A stretch of DNA of 64,000 nt from Formosa algae. GTDB taxonomy: Bacteria; Bacteroidota; Bacteroidia; Flavobacteriales; Flavobacteriaceae. The stretch covers positions 167,899 through 231,898 of the forward strand of contig NZ_LMAK01000011.1 of the NCBI RefSeq assembly GCF_001439665.1, given 5' to 3'. Shown piece by piece: positions 1-8,620 of this stretch. Position numbers and translations under genes: made by a program. Every line of letters begins with the position of its first letter. The first letter of the stretch is position 1. The notes under the pieces were generated by a model. The model was given only the letters and a program-made list of their open reading frames with translations, did no database searches and was not told the DNA's origin.

Positions 1-1410
1 TTCTTTAAGAGTCATGGCTAAATGTAAACGGTTACGTTCCCCTCCTGACAATAATTTCACTTTCTTATTTTGCTCACCTCCAGAGAAATTAAAACGACTT
101 AAATAGGCTCTAGAATTGACTTCTTTTCCGCCCATTAAAATCAATTCTTGCTCGTCACTAAAGTTTTGCCAGATTGTTTTTTCTGGATCAATGTTGGTAT
201 GACTCTGATCTACATAAGCGATTTTTGCAGTTTCTCCAACTTCAAAAGAACCTTTATCAGGATCTTGCTCTCCCATAATCATTCTAAAAATAGTTGTTTT
301 ACCAGCACCATTCGGACCAATAATTCCAACAATTCCAGCTTGTGGTAAATTAAAGTTTAAGTCTTCATATAATAATTTATCATCAAAACCTTTGCTTATG
401 CCTTTAGCTTCAATAACATTTGTACCTAAACGTGGACCATTAGGAATGTAGATTTCTAATTTTTCGTCAAGTTGTTTTTGATCTTGACTCATTAATTTAT
501 CGTAATTCTTTAAACGCGCCTTTTGTTTAGTCTGACGTCCTTTTGCACCTTGACGTACCCAATCTAATTCGCGTTCTAATGTTTTTTGACGTTTAGAAGC
601 TGTTTTGCTTTCTTGTGCCATACGTTTAGATTTTTGATCTAACCAAGACGAGTAGTTTCCTTTCCATGGAATACCCTCTCCTCTATCCAACTCTAAAATC
701 CAACCAGCAACATTATCTAAGAAATATCTATCGTGCGTTACAGCAATTACCGTTCCTTTATATTGTGCTAAATGATGCTCTAACCAATGTACCGATTCTG
801 CATCTAAGTGGTTGGTAGGCTCATCTAAAAGTAAAACATCTGGTTCTTGTAATAGCAAACGGCATAAAGCTACACGTCTGCGCTCCCCACCAGAAAGCAC
901 ACTAATTTTTTTATCGCCATCTGGAGTACGAAGCGCATCCATAGCAATTTCTAATTTTGTGTCAAGCTCCCAAGCATTAGAAGCATCAATCTGATCTTGA
1001 AGCTCTGCCTGGCGCGCCATTAATTTATCCATTTTATCTGCATCAGAATACACTTCTTCCAATCCAAACATGTCGTTAATTTTATTGTACTCATCAAGAA
1101 TCGCAACCGTTTCGGCCGCACCTTCACGTACAATTTCCATTACCGTTTTATCCTCGTCTAACTGTGGTTCTTGCTCTAAATACCCTACAGAATAATCTTG
1201 AAGAAACGTAACGTCTCCTTGATAATTCTTATCGGTACCTGCAATAATTTTCAATAAAGTAGATTTACCAGAACCATTAAGACCTAAAATCCCAATTTTT
1301 GCTCCGTAAAAAAAACTTAAATAAATGTTCTTTAAAACCGGTGTGTTAGCACCCGGAAATGTCTTGGTTAAACCAGACATTGAAAAAATTACTTTCTTAT
1401 CGTCACTCAT
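1..1410 (-). CDS. ettA: EttA-type ABC-F translational throttle ATPase (partial, 3' end outside window)
   Basis: This is the N-terminal 470 codons of an ABC-F protein, a soluble tandem ATPase that binds the ribosomal E site and couples translation to energy state. The first Walker A (GLNGSGKST) is at residues 43-51. It is followed by an LSGGERRR signature, a Walker B with DEPTNHLD, the lysine-rich inter-domain linker, a second Walker A (GPNGAGKTT) and a second LSGGE signature near the window edge. EttA proteins are usually about 560 residues, so about 95 C-terminal residues are missing. The ATG at 1410 is two bases from the stop of the small membrane gene upstream, so the two are probably cotranscribed. 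The ABC-F family is certain; the EttA subtype rests on motif order and linker. Confidence 0.93.
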   Translation of the reverse strand, partial: MSDDKKVIFSMSGLTKTFPGANTPVLKNIYLSFFYGAKIGILGLNGSGKSTLLKIIAGTDKNYQGDVTFLQDYSVGYLEQEPQLDEDKTVMEIVREGAAETVAILDEYNKINDMFGLEEVYSDADKMDKLMARQAELQDQIDASNAWELDTKLEIAMDALRTPDGDKKISVLSGGERRRVALCRLLLQEPDVLLLDEPTNHLDAESVHWLEHHLAQYKGTVIAVTHDRYFLDNVAGWILELDRGEGIPWKGNYSSWLDQKSKRMAQESKTASKRQKTLERELDWVRQGAKGRQTKQKARLKNYDKLMSQDQKQLDEKLEIYIPNGPRLGTNVIEAKGISKGFDDKLLYEDLNFNLPQAGIVGIIGPNGAGKTTIFRMIMGEQDPDKGSFEVGETAKIAYVDQSHTNIDPEKTIWQNFSDEQELILMGGKEVNSRAYLSRFNFSGGEQNKKVKLLSGGERNRLHLAMTLKE

Positions 1411-1412
1411 AA

Positions 1413-1595
1413 TTACACTCTACCTTTTAATGCGTTAAATACCCAAGCAATAGCAAAAAAACCTATGCCAACAGCTGCGAATCCCCAACCAGCGACATCT
1501 TCATACCTAAAAGCTCCAAGAGCAATTAAAGCTAATCCTACTACAATCATTATGGTTGTTGCCCAAGCTAAAACCGTATTTTTATTCATTGCCAT
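1413..1595 (-). CDS. small two-TM membrane protein (CAL67264-like)
   Basis: A 60-residue protein with two hydrophobic helices (about residues 8-28 and 36-54) joined by a short polar loop around RYEDVAG. It resembles a small flavobacterial membrane family that I recall as CAL67264; no function is known to me. It lies directly upstream of ettA with a two-base gap, so it is probably the first gene of an ettA transcript. The start at 1595 could be one codon pair later, because the protein begins M-A-M. A real gene is likely given its composition, position and compact membrane topology. Confidence 0.75.
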   Translation of the reverse strand: MAMNKNTVLAWATTIMIVVGLALIALGAFRYEDVAGWGFAAVGIGFFAIAWVFNALKGRV

Positions 1596-1692
1596 AATTT
1601 GTAAATCTTTTTTTTAAGGGCGCATCAATTTTTAGAAAACACTAAAAACTGTCAGGCTATTCGTTACATCTTTTTTAATGGCTAGCATTAAA

Positions 1693-1715
1693 AAAGGATA
1701 CCACTTCTATCCTTT
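1693..1715 (-). terminator. terminator-like hairpin upstream of the small membrane gene
   Basis: AAAGGATA (1693-1700) and TATCCTTT (1708-1715) form an 8-bp stem with a 7-nt loop. On the minus strand it is followed by a T tract. No annotated gene ends here, so it is either a second terminator after the MFS gene or a leader attenuator. Confidence 0.45.
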
Positions 1716-1872
1716 GCGCAAATTCAAATACAAATATCGCATTTTTAGTACTAATTATAAATAATTCCAATAACTATATTATTATAAATATTAGGAAATT
1801 TAAGTCGAAAACCCTTAAAATATTATTTTACAAGGCATTTCCTTTCCAAACTGTTAGTAATCTTCATAAAAA

Positions 1873-1898
1873 AAGGAATGTCTTTAACAACATTCCTT
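1873..1898 (-). terminator. intrinsic terminator of the hexuronate-type MFS gene
   Basis: AAGGAATGT (1873-1881) pairs with ACATTCCTT (1890-1898) across an 8-nt loop. On the minus strand it is followed by a run of seven T. It lies 31 bp after the MFS stop codon. Confidence 0.8.
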
Positions 1899-1928
1899 CT
1901 TCAATAGATATTATAATTAATGACTACT

Positions 1929-3377
1929 TTATTCTAAATCTGTAATTGGTTCGTATTTTGGTACTAATGTTTTCATTACTATCCATCCAATTAAATAGGC
2001 AACAGCACAAAACGTGAACACAATAAAATATCCTGCTTCAATACCTTCGTATCCTAAGAAATTCATATTAGTTTTTGCCGAATAATCAAATAAAATCCCA
2101 GAGCCTTTATTAATAAAAGTAGATCCAATACCACCTGCTAAACCTCCAATACCTGTTACAGTTGCTATAGCCGATTTAGGAAACATATCTCCTACTGTAG
2201 TAAAAATATTAGCAGACCAAGCTTGGTGAGCTGCTCCTGCGATACCAATAATAATTACAGGGAACCAATAGGACACATGCCCCAAAGGTTGTGCTACAAC
2301 TGCTAATAAAGGAAAGAAAGCAAAAATAAGCATTGCTCGCATACGACCAGCGTAAGGATTCATCCCTTTCTTTTCCACAAAATATGTTGGTAACCATCCT
2401 CCAATTATTGATAATAAGGTAATAGAATATAAAACAAATAATGCAAATTGTGCAATAGGATCTGAAGATTCCATACCATACACAGAACTTAAATAAGCCG
2501 GTGTCCAGAATAAATAAAACCACCACACACCATCTGTCATAAACTTACCAAAAGCAAAAGCCCAAGTCTGTTTGTATTTAAAGAGTTGTTTAAAAGTTAC
2601 CTTTTTACCAATCTCATTATCTTTTTTAATAGGTTCTGAATCCTGATTAATATATGCTAGCTCTGCAGCATTAACTTTAGGGTGAACATGTGGTTTACTA
2701 TAACCAAATTGCCACCAACCCATCCAAACAAAACCTAGGGCACCAATAACAATAAATGCAGACTCCCATCCGTAATTTTTAGCTAATACTGGAATAACTA
2801 AAGGGGCTGCCAATGCTCCTACTGTCGCACCTGCATTAAATATACTGGTTGCGTAAGCTCTATCTTTCTTAGGGAAGAATTCTGCTGTTGTTTTAATCGC
2901 GGCAGGAAAGTTCCCTGCTTCTCCAATAGCCAAAACTAAACGTGCAAAAATGAATAATACAATACTCACGTTTAATACTCTAGAAACGTCTTCTACTTGA
3001 GCAATGTAATGACTGGCCTCTTCAAAACCAACAAACCAATGACCTGTTAAAATACCTGAAGCAGCAATACCACAAAAAGCATGTAAAACGGCTCCTAAAG
3101 ACCAAACACCAATAGCCCACATAAACCCTTTTTTGGTATCTAACCAATCTACTAAGCGTCCTGCAAAGAGTAAACTAATGGCATAAAAAAGTGAAAATAG
3201 TGCTGTTATTGTACCATAATCACTATCTGTCCAGTGAAATTCTGGAGCGATAAAGTCTTTCCAGGTTAGAGAAAGGACTTGTCTGTCTAAATAATTAACG
3301 GTGGTGGCCATAAACAGCATTGCTACAATCGTCCACCGGTACTTGGACTTTTTATCTGTAACGTCGGTTGTTTTCAT
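1929..3377 (-). CDS. MFS transporter, hexuronate/ExuT-like (ACS family)
   Basis: A 482-residue inner-membrane carrier with 12 predicted helices. The N terminus (RWTIVAMLFMATTVNYLDRQ) is typical of the anion:cation symporter family that includes ExuT and other hexuronate carriers. The GEAGNFPAA motif in TM4 and the long central loop around residues 225-250 also fit. The protein is slightly longer than E. coli ExuT because of an insertion near residues 105-135 between TM3 and TM4. In marine Flavobacteriaceae such carriers often serve alginate or pectin uronates; the substrate here is inferred. An 18-bp LacI-type palindrome lies about 86 bp upstream of the start, and a terminator follows the gene. 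Confidence 0.85.
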   Translation of the reverse strand: MKTTDVTDKKSKYRWTIVAMLFMATTVNYLDRQVLSLTWKDFIAPEFHWTDSDYGTITALFSLFYAISLLFAGRLVDWLDTKKGFMWAIGVWSLGAVLHAFCGIAASGILTGHWFVGFEEASHYIAQVEDVSRVLNVSIVLFIFARLVLAIGEAGNFPAAIKTTAEFFPKKDRAYATSIFNAGATVGALAAPLVIPVLAKNYGWESAFIVIGALGFVWMGWWQFGYSKPHVHPKVNAAELAYINQDSEPIKKDNEIGKKVTFKQLFKYKQTWAFAFGKFMTDGVWWFYLFWTPAYLSSVYGMESSDPIAQFALFVLYSITLLSIIGGWLPTYFVEKKGMNPYAGRMRAMLIFAFFPLLAVVAQPLGHVSYWFPVIIIGIAGAAHQAWSANIFTTVGDMFPKSAIATVTGIGGLAGGIGSTFINKGSGILFDYSAKTNMNFLGYEGIEAGYFIVFTFCAVAYLIGWIVMKTLVPKYEPITDLE

Positions 3378-3462
3378 AAAAAAGTTTTAAATATTTATTC
3401 TTAGTTTATTTGATTAGTAAAAATAACGTTGTTTACTGACAATAACTAATAGTTTGGTTAAA

Positions 3463-3480
3463 AATGTTATCGATTACATT
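3463..3480. promoter_or_regulatory. LacI-type operator candidate upstream of the hexuronate MFS gene
   Basis: AATGTTATCGATTACATT is an 18-bp palindrome with a central CG and only one mismatched pair. Even-length palindromes centred on CG are typical of LacI/GalR-family operators. It lies between the two divergent MFS genes, nearer the minus-strand uronate-type carrier. No LacI-family gene is in the window, so the cognate regulator is unknown. Confidence 0.55.
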
Positions 3481-3652
3481 ATAAATACCAAAATATATAG
3501 TCTTTTATAAAATTGAAGATGTTTCATGTTTACAATCTTATATTTGAGAAATATGTAGTTAAACCCCCAAAAAACAAACTTTTATTAGCTTTTTAAAAAA
3601 TTGTTTATGATATAATAACCGCCTTATGAATGTAGTATATACTTGAAAATTT

Positions 3653-3670
3653 TACGTAAACGTTTAAGTA
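3653..3670. promoter_or_regulatory. second LacI-type operator candidate upstream of the AraJ-like MFS gene
   Basis: TACGTAAACGTTTAAGTA is an 18-bp palindrome with a central CG and one mismatched pair, about 90 bp before the plus-strand MFS start. A third short palindrome, CGTTAACG, sits at 3742-3749 just before the start codon. The two 18-bp sites have different half-sites, so they may bind different regulators. Confidence 0.5.
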
Positions 3671-3759
3671 TAATTTAACTTAAATTTTATTAAAAAAAAT
3701 CTTCAGAATATAAAAGTCAACTTACATTTGCCTGATTATTACGTTAACGATTGTATGAT

Positions 3760-4932
3760 ATGAATAAAGGACTTTTAGCTTTAGCAATTGGCGGTTTTGG
3801 AATTGGATTAACTGAGTTTGTAATTATGGGAATATTACCAGAAGTTGCAACGGCATTCGATATATCGATACCTAAAGCAGGACATTTTATTTCTGCTTAT
3901 GCTTTAGGTGTTGTTGTTGGTGCTCCCATACTCACAACGATTGGGAATAAATGGGCTGCAAATCGCGTGTTATTGGCATTAATGTTATGGTTTACTGTAT
4001 TCAATACACTATCTGCTTTTGCTACCGGCTATAATTCTTTTATCGTTTTGCGTTTTTTATCTGGATTACCTCATGGAGCCTTTTTTGGAATTGGTGCTGT
4101 TGTTGCAGGCAAACTGTCTAAAGCTGGTAAATCTGCTCAAGGCATAGCGATTATGTTTAGCGGACTTACTTTTGCGAATTTACTTGGTGTACCTTTAGGG
4201 ACCTATTTAGGAAAACATTTTAGCTGGAATCTCTCCTTTTTATTAGTCGGTTTTGTGGGTATTTTAGTGGTATTAAGCATAAAATTTTGGATGCCTTTAT
4301 TAAAGCAATCTTCGGAAACACATATCCTTGACGATTTAAAAATTTTTAAGCGTTTAGAACTTTGGTTAATTATACTACTCACAACAATTGGAACGGGCGG
4401 ATTCTTTGCTTGGTATAGTTATATAGCCCCTTTAATAACAGATGTAGCAAAACATCCAGAAGAAATGGTTTCATTTGCCATGATTCTCGCAGGTTTGGGT
4501 ATGGTTATTGGAAATTTTTTAGGTGCAAAACTTGCCGAAAAACTCTCCCCTATTTATGCGGTAATCGTTATTTTATCTGCAATGGTGGTTTGCTTATCTT
4601 TAAATACCATATTCTCATCAGACAAAATTATGGTTTTAGTGATGACGTTTATAATAGGTGCTGTCACTTTTTGCCTATCAACCCCAATACAAGTTGCCAT
4701 TATAAATGCTTCAGAAGGTTCTGAAACTTTAGGGTCGTCACTTAATCAAAGCGCTTTTAATATTGGTAATGCTTCTGGTGCTTATTTTGCTGGTTTACCT
4801 ATTGCTATGGGATATGGGTATACTTCTGCAGATTGGGTTGGAGCTGCTATGGCTGCGAGTGGTGTATGTATTGCGTTTTTAATAATAATGTTGAGAAAAT
4901 ATCAACGTAAAAATTTAAAATACAACAATTAA
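3760..4932 (+). CDS. MFS transporter, AraJ-like (DHA1 family)
   Basis: A 390-residue inner-membrane carrier of the AraJ/arabinose-efflux type. Features are the N-terminal LTEFVIMGILPEVA segment, RFLSGLPHGAFFGIG in TM4 and a GTYLGKHFSWNLSFLLVG stretch in TM5-6. About 12 helices are expected. The ATG at 3760 is preferred over the in-frame TTG at 3751. A TACATTTG element, matching the Bacteroidota -7 consensus, lies at 3723-3730, though no clear -33 box is present. DHA1 members export drugs, sugars or amino acids; the substrate cannot be read from sequence. The gene is divergent from the uronate-type carrier and ends at a strong bidirectional terminator. Confidence 0.85.
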   Translation: MNKGLLALAIGGFGIGLTEFVIMGILPEVATAFDISIPKAGHFISAYALGVVVGAPILTTIGNKWAANRVLLALMLWFTVFNTLSAFATGYNSFIVLRFLSGLPHGAFFGIGAVVAGKLSKAGKSAQGIAIMFSGLTFANLLGVPLGTYLGKHFSWNLSFLLVGFVGILVVLSIKFWMPLLKQSSETHILDDLKIFKRLELWLIILLTTIGTGGFFAWYSYIAPLITDVAKHPEEMVSFAMILAGLGMVIGNFLGAKLAEKLSPIYAVIVILSAMVVCLSLNTIFSSDKIMVLVMTFIIGAVTFCLSTPIQVAIINASEGSETLGSSLNQSAFNIGNASGAYFAGLPIAMGYGYTSADWVGAAMAASGVCIAFLIIMLRKYQRKNLKYNN

Positions 4933-4946
4933 AAACATTTCAAAAT

Positions 4947-4979
4947 AAAAAAGCTGACTCATTACAAGTCAGCTTTTTT
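4947..4979. terminator. bidirectional terminator between MFS and OmpA genes
   Basis: A 13-bp perfect stem AAAAAAGCTGACT (4947-4959) / AGTCAGCTTTTTT (4967-4979) with a 7-nt loop is flanked by A and T tracts. It serves the plus-strand MFS gene and the convergent OmpA gene. Confidence 0.9.
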
Positions 4980-5003
4980 TTTGGATTAACACATATTTAT
5001 TAA

Positions 5004-6215
5004 TTAAAATTCTATAACATTAATTTCAGATCTTCTATTCTGTTTGTGCATGGCTTCTGTACATTTAGTACTATCATCACAATTATTAAGTAATTTAGAT
5101 TCTCCAAAAGCTTCACCTGTAATTCTATTACTGTCTATACCATTTTCAGATAAATAGTCTAATGTACTTTCTAATCGTTTCTCAGAGAGTGATTGATTAT
5201 ACTCCGTAGAACCTCTAGAATCTGTATGCGACGTAATTTCTAAAGTTAATTCTGGATATGTATTTAAGATGGCCAACAATTCATCAAGAATACCTTTAGA
5301 TGTAGATGTTAAGCGAGAAGAATCAAATGCAAAGTATATATTTTCTAATTCGTCTATTTCTGCCTGAATTTTATTCTTAGCTTCTAGTTTTTCTTGTTCT
5401 AATTTAGCTAAACGCTCTTTTTCTGCGGCCTCTGCTTGTTGTTTAGCTAACTGTTCTGCTAATAAAGCGGCCTCTGCATTGGCTTTATTTACATTTGCTA
5501 TAGAATCTTCAACTCTCGCTTGTTCTGCAAGTAATTCTTCTTGTAAATCTAATTTTTCTTGATCTTTTTTAGTCAATTCTTTATCAACATCAAATCTATA
5601 TACTACTCCAATAGCATGTTGTTTGTGGTTTCTGAAGTTCTGATTCATTCCCCATTTTCCTGTAGAATTCACATCCATACCAAATCGATCACTAAACCAA
5701 ATTCTGAATCCAACTATAGCATTATAGGTCCCTCGAGAATTGCTATTCGCATTTGTAAATCCTAAACCTACACCTGCATAAGGATCAAACCAACCAGTTT
5801 CTCCTACAATTTTATTAAGATCGTAACTTAATCTTGTATCGAAAGCGAAATAATCTACATCGTCTTCAAGAGGAAAATTATCTACAATCTTACCTTTCTT
5901 ATATTTATTATAAGTGAAGATTCCTTCTAAACCAAATCCGCTTTTAAAATATCTTCCAACACTTATACGCGACGGATAAGGTACAGCGTTCCAACCTTCA
6001 TCAGTATCAAAAACACCTTTAAATACATTTCCTGAATCGTCTACGGCATTAAATCCTAAACCAACAATCCAGAAGCTTACATTTGTAGAATCCAGTTCTT
6101 CAACATCTATCAGTTCAGATGTATCGCTTAATTCTGTTAATTCTGTTGTTTGTGAATATGTTGCAAAAGAAGTCGCAACTAAAAAAGTAAATAAAATAGT
6201 TTTAAGTAATTTCAT
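5004..6215 (-). CDS. OmpA-family outer-membrane protein with N-terminal beta-barrel
   Basis: A 403-residue envelope protein. It has a signal peptide (about residues 1-21, ending SFATYSQ), an outer-membrane barrel-type region (about 45-205) and a charged coiled coil (about 210-290, rich in E, A, K and Q). A C-terminal peptidoglycan-binding OmpA domain (about 293-403) carries the FDSSRLTS strand and the TSHTDSRGSTEYNQSLSEKR motif with the conserved Asp and Arg. A TNCTDS-like cysteine pair (NCDDSTKC) fits the insertion seen in many Bacteroidota OmpA domains. It tethers the outer membrane to peptidoglycan. A TAAATTTG -7 element lies at 6244-6237, close to the start. Confidence 0.93.
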   Translation of the reverse strand: MKLLKTILFTFLVATSFATYSQTTELTELSDTSELIDVEELDSTNVSFWIVGLGFNAVDDSGNVFKGVFDTDEGWNAVPYPSRISVGRYFKSGFGLEGIFTYNKYKKGKIVDNFPLEDDVDYFAFDTRLSYDLNKIVGETGWFDPYAGVGLGFTNANSNSRGTYNAIVGFRIWFSDRFGMDVNSTGKWGMNQNFRNHKQHAIGVVYRFDVDKELTKKDQEKLDLQEELLAEQARVEDSIANVNKANAEAALLAEQLAKQQAEAAEKERLAKLEQEKLEAKNKIQAEIDELENIYFAFDSSRLTSTSKGILDELLAILNTYPELTLEITSHTDSRGSTEYNQSLSEKRLESTLDYLSENGIDSNRITGEAFGESKLLNNCDDSTKCTEAMHKQNRRSEINVIEF

Positions 6216-6236
6216 AACATGGGGATATTAGTAGAT

Positions 6237-6244
6237 CAAATTTA
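6237..6244 (-). promoter_or_regulatory. Bacteroidota-type -7 element for the OmpA gene
   Basis: TAAATTTG on the minus strand matches the TAnnTTTG -7 consensus, 22 bp before the OmpA start codon, which implies a very short leader. I see no good TTG -33 box at the expected distance, so the call rests on the -7 element only. Confidence 0.45.
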
Positions 6245-6365
6245 TACAAAGACATAATCCCCTTAAAATTTAAACTTTGAAACGTCCAAATATTCGATAA
6301 TTAGATTAACGTATATATAAAGGAGATATACAACCACTAAAAACCAAGTTTTTACACCTCAAATA

Positions 6366-7088
6366 TTATATTTCCATGGGAACTTCGATGAATAATAGAC
6401 TCGTTTCACTTAAAGATGACATATAAAAGTGCTTAACATTACTAATTCCTATAGCATCTCGAGTATGTAATGTTAGTGTTTCTATTTTTAGTTCGCCCTG
6501 AATAACCATTACATATACACCATAATCTTTATGCTTTAAAGTGTATTGAAACGGTGTGTTTGCATCTAAATCTACTCTCGAGATAATGGCATCTTGATGA
6601 ATTTTTAACGTGCTCTCTATTCCATTAGTTATAGAAGATACTAAAGGCTGTAAAAAGTTTCTCCGTTTAGATGCCTCAAATGTTTTCTGATCGTAACGTG
6701 GTTCTACATTTTCTGCATTAGGAATAATCCAGATTTGAAACAAATTTAAATGCGATTCTTGCGATCCGTTAATTTCTGAATGTTCTACACCATGTCCAGC
6801 ACTCATAACTTGTACTTCTCCTGCCTGTACAGATTCCCATTGGTTGCCCATAGAGTCTCTATGTTTTAATTCACCACTTAAAGGAATGGTTATAATTTCC
6901 ATGTTTTTATGTGGATGTGTACCAAACCCCATTTTTGGAGCAATAACATCGTCATTTAATACACGTAAAGCTCCAAAATTCATGCGGTCTTTATCATACC
7001 AATTTGCAAAACTAAATGAATGATTAGCTTGTAACCAGCCATGATTTGCAAAACCGCGTGTATCTGCTCTATGTAATATCGTTTTCAT
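6366..7088 (-). CDS. pirin family protein (bicupin, YhaK-like)
   Basis: A 240-residue bicupin of the pirin family. The N-terminal cupin holds the metal-binding set THPHKNMEI (His58, His60) and a downstream HGVEHSE motif, together forming the usual His/His/His/Glu iron site. The C-terminal cupin (about 150-240) lacks obvious ligands, as in other pirins. Related proteins have quercetin 2,3-dioxygenase activity or act as redox-dependent regulators; which applies here is unknown. It is the last gene of a DoxX / FMN-reductase / MarR / pirin group on the minus strand, a combination commonly tied to quinone or electrophile stress. Confidence 0.9.
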   Translation of the reverse strand: MKTILHRADTRGFANHGWLQANHSFSFANWYDKDRMNFGALRVLNDDVIAPKMGFGTHPHKNMEIITIPLSGELKHRDSMGNQWESVQAGEVQVMSAGHGVEHSEINGSQESHLNLFQIWIIPNAENVEPRYDQKTFEASKRRNFLQPLVSSITNGIESTLKIHQDAIISRVDLDANTPFQYTLKHKDYGVYVMVIQGELKIETLTLHTRDAIGISNVKHFYMSSLSETSLLFIEVPMEI

Positions 7089-7123
7089 AAGACTATCTTT
7101 TCAAAATTATTAACATTAGTAAT

Positions 7124-7561
7124 TCAACGGATCTTGTCTAACAAATCACTCAGCTGAACGGCTTCTTCTTCTGTTAGGTTTTTAAATATATCGGCTCTAT
7201 TGGCTTTATTTACATTGTCTAATAATTGTAATCCATTGGTCGTAATTTTTATAAATACAACACGTCTATCTGTCGGACATGGAATACGATCTATTAAGCC
7301 TTTAGCATATAACTTATCCATTAAACGGGTTGCGTTAGGAGACCGTTCTACCATACGCTCTTTAATGGTTTGTACTTTTAATGGTGCTTTTGCTCCTTTT
7401 AATATTCTTAAGACATTATATTGTTGCGATGAAATATTAAAAGGTTTAAAAAATGTATTCTGCCGACTGCTAATCCAATTTGCTGTGTAAATCACATTCA
7501 GCATAGCTTTCACTTTATTATTTGGAAACGTAGAGTTTATATCTTTAGAAAAATCTCCCAT
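7124..7561 (-). CDS. MarR-family transcriptional regulator
   Basis: A 145-residue winged-helix repressor. The recognition region includes QQYNVLRILKGA, then LMDKLYAKGLIDR and the wing RVVFIKITTNGLQLL, all typical of MarR. It sits between the FMN reductase and pirin genes with short gaps, so it probably controls its own operon. MarR proteins usually sense phenolics, quinones or oxidants and bind palindromes. A candidate operator centred on CCTAGG lies upstream of the first gene of the operon at about 8518-8539. Confidence 0.92.
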   Translation of the reverse strand: MGDFSKDINSTFPNNKVKAMLNVIYTANWISSRQNTFFKPFNISSQQYNVLRILKGAKAPLKVQTIKERMVERSPNATRLMDKLYAKGLIDRIPCPTDRRVVFIKITTNGLQLLDNVNKANRADIFKNLTEEEAVQLSDLLDKIR

Positions 7562-7587
7562 AATTAATATTTAATATCCTATTGATT

Positions 7588-8118
7588 TTATAGAGCAGTT
7601 TTAAAAAGCTTTATGTCTTCTAATAATTGAGCCTCTAATTCTGGGTTGGATAGTTTTCCTTCAGAAAAATTTTCATAAAAAGAGGGTAAAGAAAATGTAG
7701 AAACAATCTGAGCATCATGACGCGGAAATCTATCCTTAGCCATATCTAACACAGAAAGACCACCCCTAGCCCCAGGCGATGTTGCCATTAAAAGCATGGG
7801 TTTGTTTTGAAATGTTTTAGGTTCTATTCTAGACATCCAATCAAACATATTTTTAAATACAGCTGTATATGCGCCGTTATGTTCTGCTAACGATATAATA
7901 AGTCCATCTGCTTTCTTAATCATTTCAACCAATCTTACGGCCTGATCTGGTAAACCATTTTCTAATTCCGCATCTACACTATAAAGAGGAACTTCAAAAT
8001 CATTTAAATCTAAAACAGTATATTCTGTGTCTAAAACTAAACCAGCAGCATAAGCTGCCAATTGTTTATTTATAGATTGTTTACTGTTACTTCCGGCAAA
8101 AGCAATAATATGTTTCAT
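7588..8118 (-). CDS. NADPH-dependent FMN reductase family protein
   Basis: A 176-residue flavodoxin-fold oxidoreductase. The N-terminal AFAGSNSKQSINKQLA loop binds the FMN phosphate. The central SLAEHNGAYTAVFKNMFDWMSR and TSPGARGG segments are characteristic of the NADPH-dependent FMN reductase/azoreductase-like family. It is likely cytosolic and reduces quinones or other electrophiles at the expense of NAD(P)H. Its start codon touches the DoxX stop codon, which supports translational coupling in the MarR-controlled operon. Confidence 0.9.
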   Translation of the reverse strand: MKHIIAFAGSNSKQSINKQLAAYAAGLVLDTEYTVLDLNDFEVPLYSVDAELENGLPDQAVRLVEMIKKADGLIISLAEHNGAYTAVFKNMFDWMSRIEPKTFQNKPMLLMATSPGARGGLSVLDMAKDRFPRHDAQIVSTFSLPSFYENFSEGKLSNPELEAQLLEDIKLFKTAL

Positions 8119-8475
8119 TTATAATTGTGTTTTTTTATTAAAAATATAAGATATACCTAGTAAAATTAAAGCTATTAAAGCCGTCATTTGTCCGCCATCA
8201 TTAATCATAACATGAGCAAAAAAAGCTAAGACAAATGCAAAGAAAAAACCAGCATATGCCCACTCTTTTAAGGTTTTAAAACCAGGATACCAGATCACAA
8301 ATAGCCCTATTAGTTTAGCTGTTGCATACGGATAAATAATATAGCTTGGATAACCAAAATTGGTAAACATTTTTGCAACATCGTCATGTTTAAATATATA
8401 CATGTTTACAGAAAACAAGAGTATTATGGTTAATAACCCTGTCGCAACGTAATAAATGGTTTTAAGTCTCTTCAT
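8119..8475 (-). CDS. DoxX-like integral membrane protein
   Basis: A 118-residue protein with four hydrophobic helices (roughly residues 5-24, 42-62, 68-88 and 92-112). The ATAKLIGLFVIWYPGFKTLKEWAY section fits the DoxX_2-like family. The start at 8475 (MKRLKTIYY) is chosen because the longer frame to 8508 adds a non-hydrophobic tail over the promoter region. It is first in the DoxX / FMN-reductase / MarR / pirin operon. DoxX proteins in such operons are linked to thiol or quinone redox homeostasis; the exact role is unknown. Confidence 0.83.
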   Translation of the reverse strand: MKRLKTIYYVATGLLTIILLFSVNMYIFKHDDVAKMFTNFGYPSYIIYPYATAKLIGLFVIWYPGFKTLKEWAYAGFFFAFVLAFFAHVMINDGGQMTALIALILLGISYIFNKKTQL

Positions 8476-8497
8476 CGTGTTAGATTTAAATTGAATA

Positions 8498-8505
8498 CAA
8501 ATATA
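8498..8505 (-). promoter_or_regulatory. -7 element for the DoxX/MarR operon
   Basis: TATATTTG on the minus strand matches TAnnTTTG, 22 bp before the DoxX start codon. A -33 box would fall within the CCTAGG-centred palindrome; I see no clear TTG. Confidence 0.5.
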
Positions 8506-8517
8506 CAATAAATTACA

Positions 8518-8539
8518 TATATTTTCCTAGGTATATATT
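8518..8539. promoter_or_regulatory. candidate MarR operator
   Basis: An AT-rich imperfect palindrome centred on CCTAGG (8526-8531), with five of eight flanking pairs matching on each side. It covers the expected -33 position of the DoxX operon promoter, a typical place for a MarR repressor site. Assignment to the MarR protein at 7124-7561 is inferred. Confidence 0.4.
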
Positions 8540-8620
8540 TCCATGTTATATAATAACGAAATAATTAATTTTAGCAGATAATTTTAAACTTTCGTACTTT
8601 AGCTGCAAATTGATTTTTAC

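Larger units (their letters stand above)
1596..1928. other. intergenic region with two hairpins
   Basis: This is a 333-bp AT-rich gap. It holds an intrinsic terminator for the MFS gene at 1873-1898 and a second terminator-like hairpin at 1693-1715 in the same orientation. No ORF, tRNA or convincing TAnnTTTG promoter element was found in between. Confidence 0.6.

Noticed and set aside
2209..2526. Minus-strand 105-residue ORF inside the MFS gene
   Set aside because: It is a shifted frame within the clear MFS transporter, rich in Cys and without a recognisable family.
3751..3759. TTG start for the AraJ-like MFS gene
   Set aside because: An ATG lies three codons later with a normal N terminus for the family.
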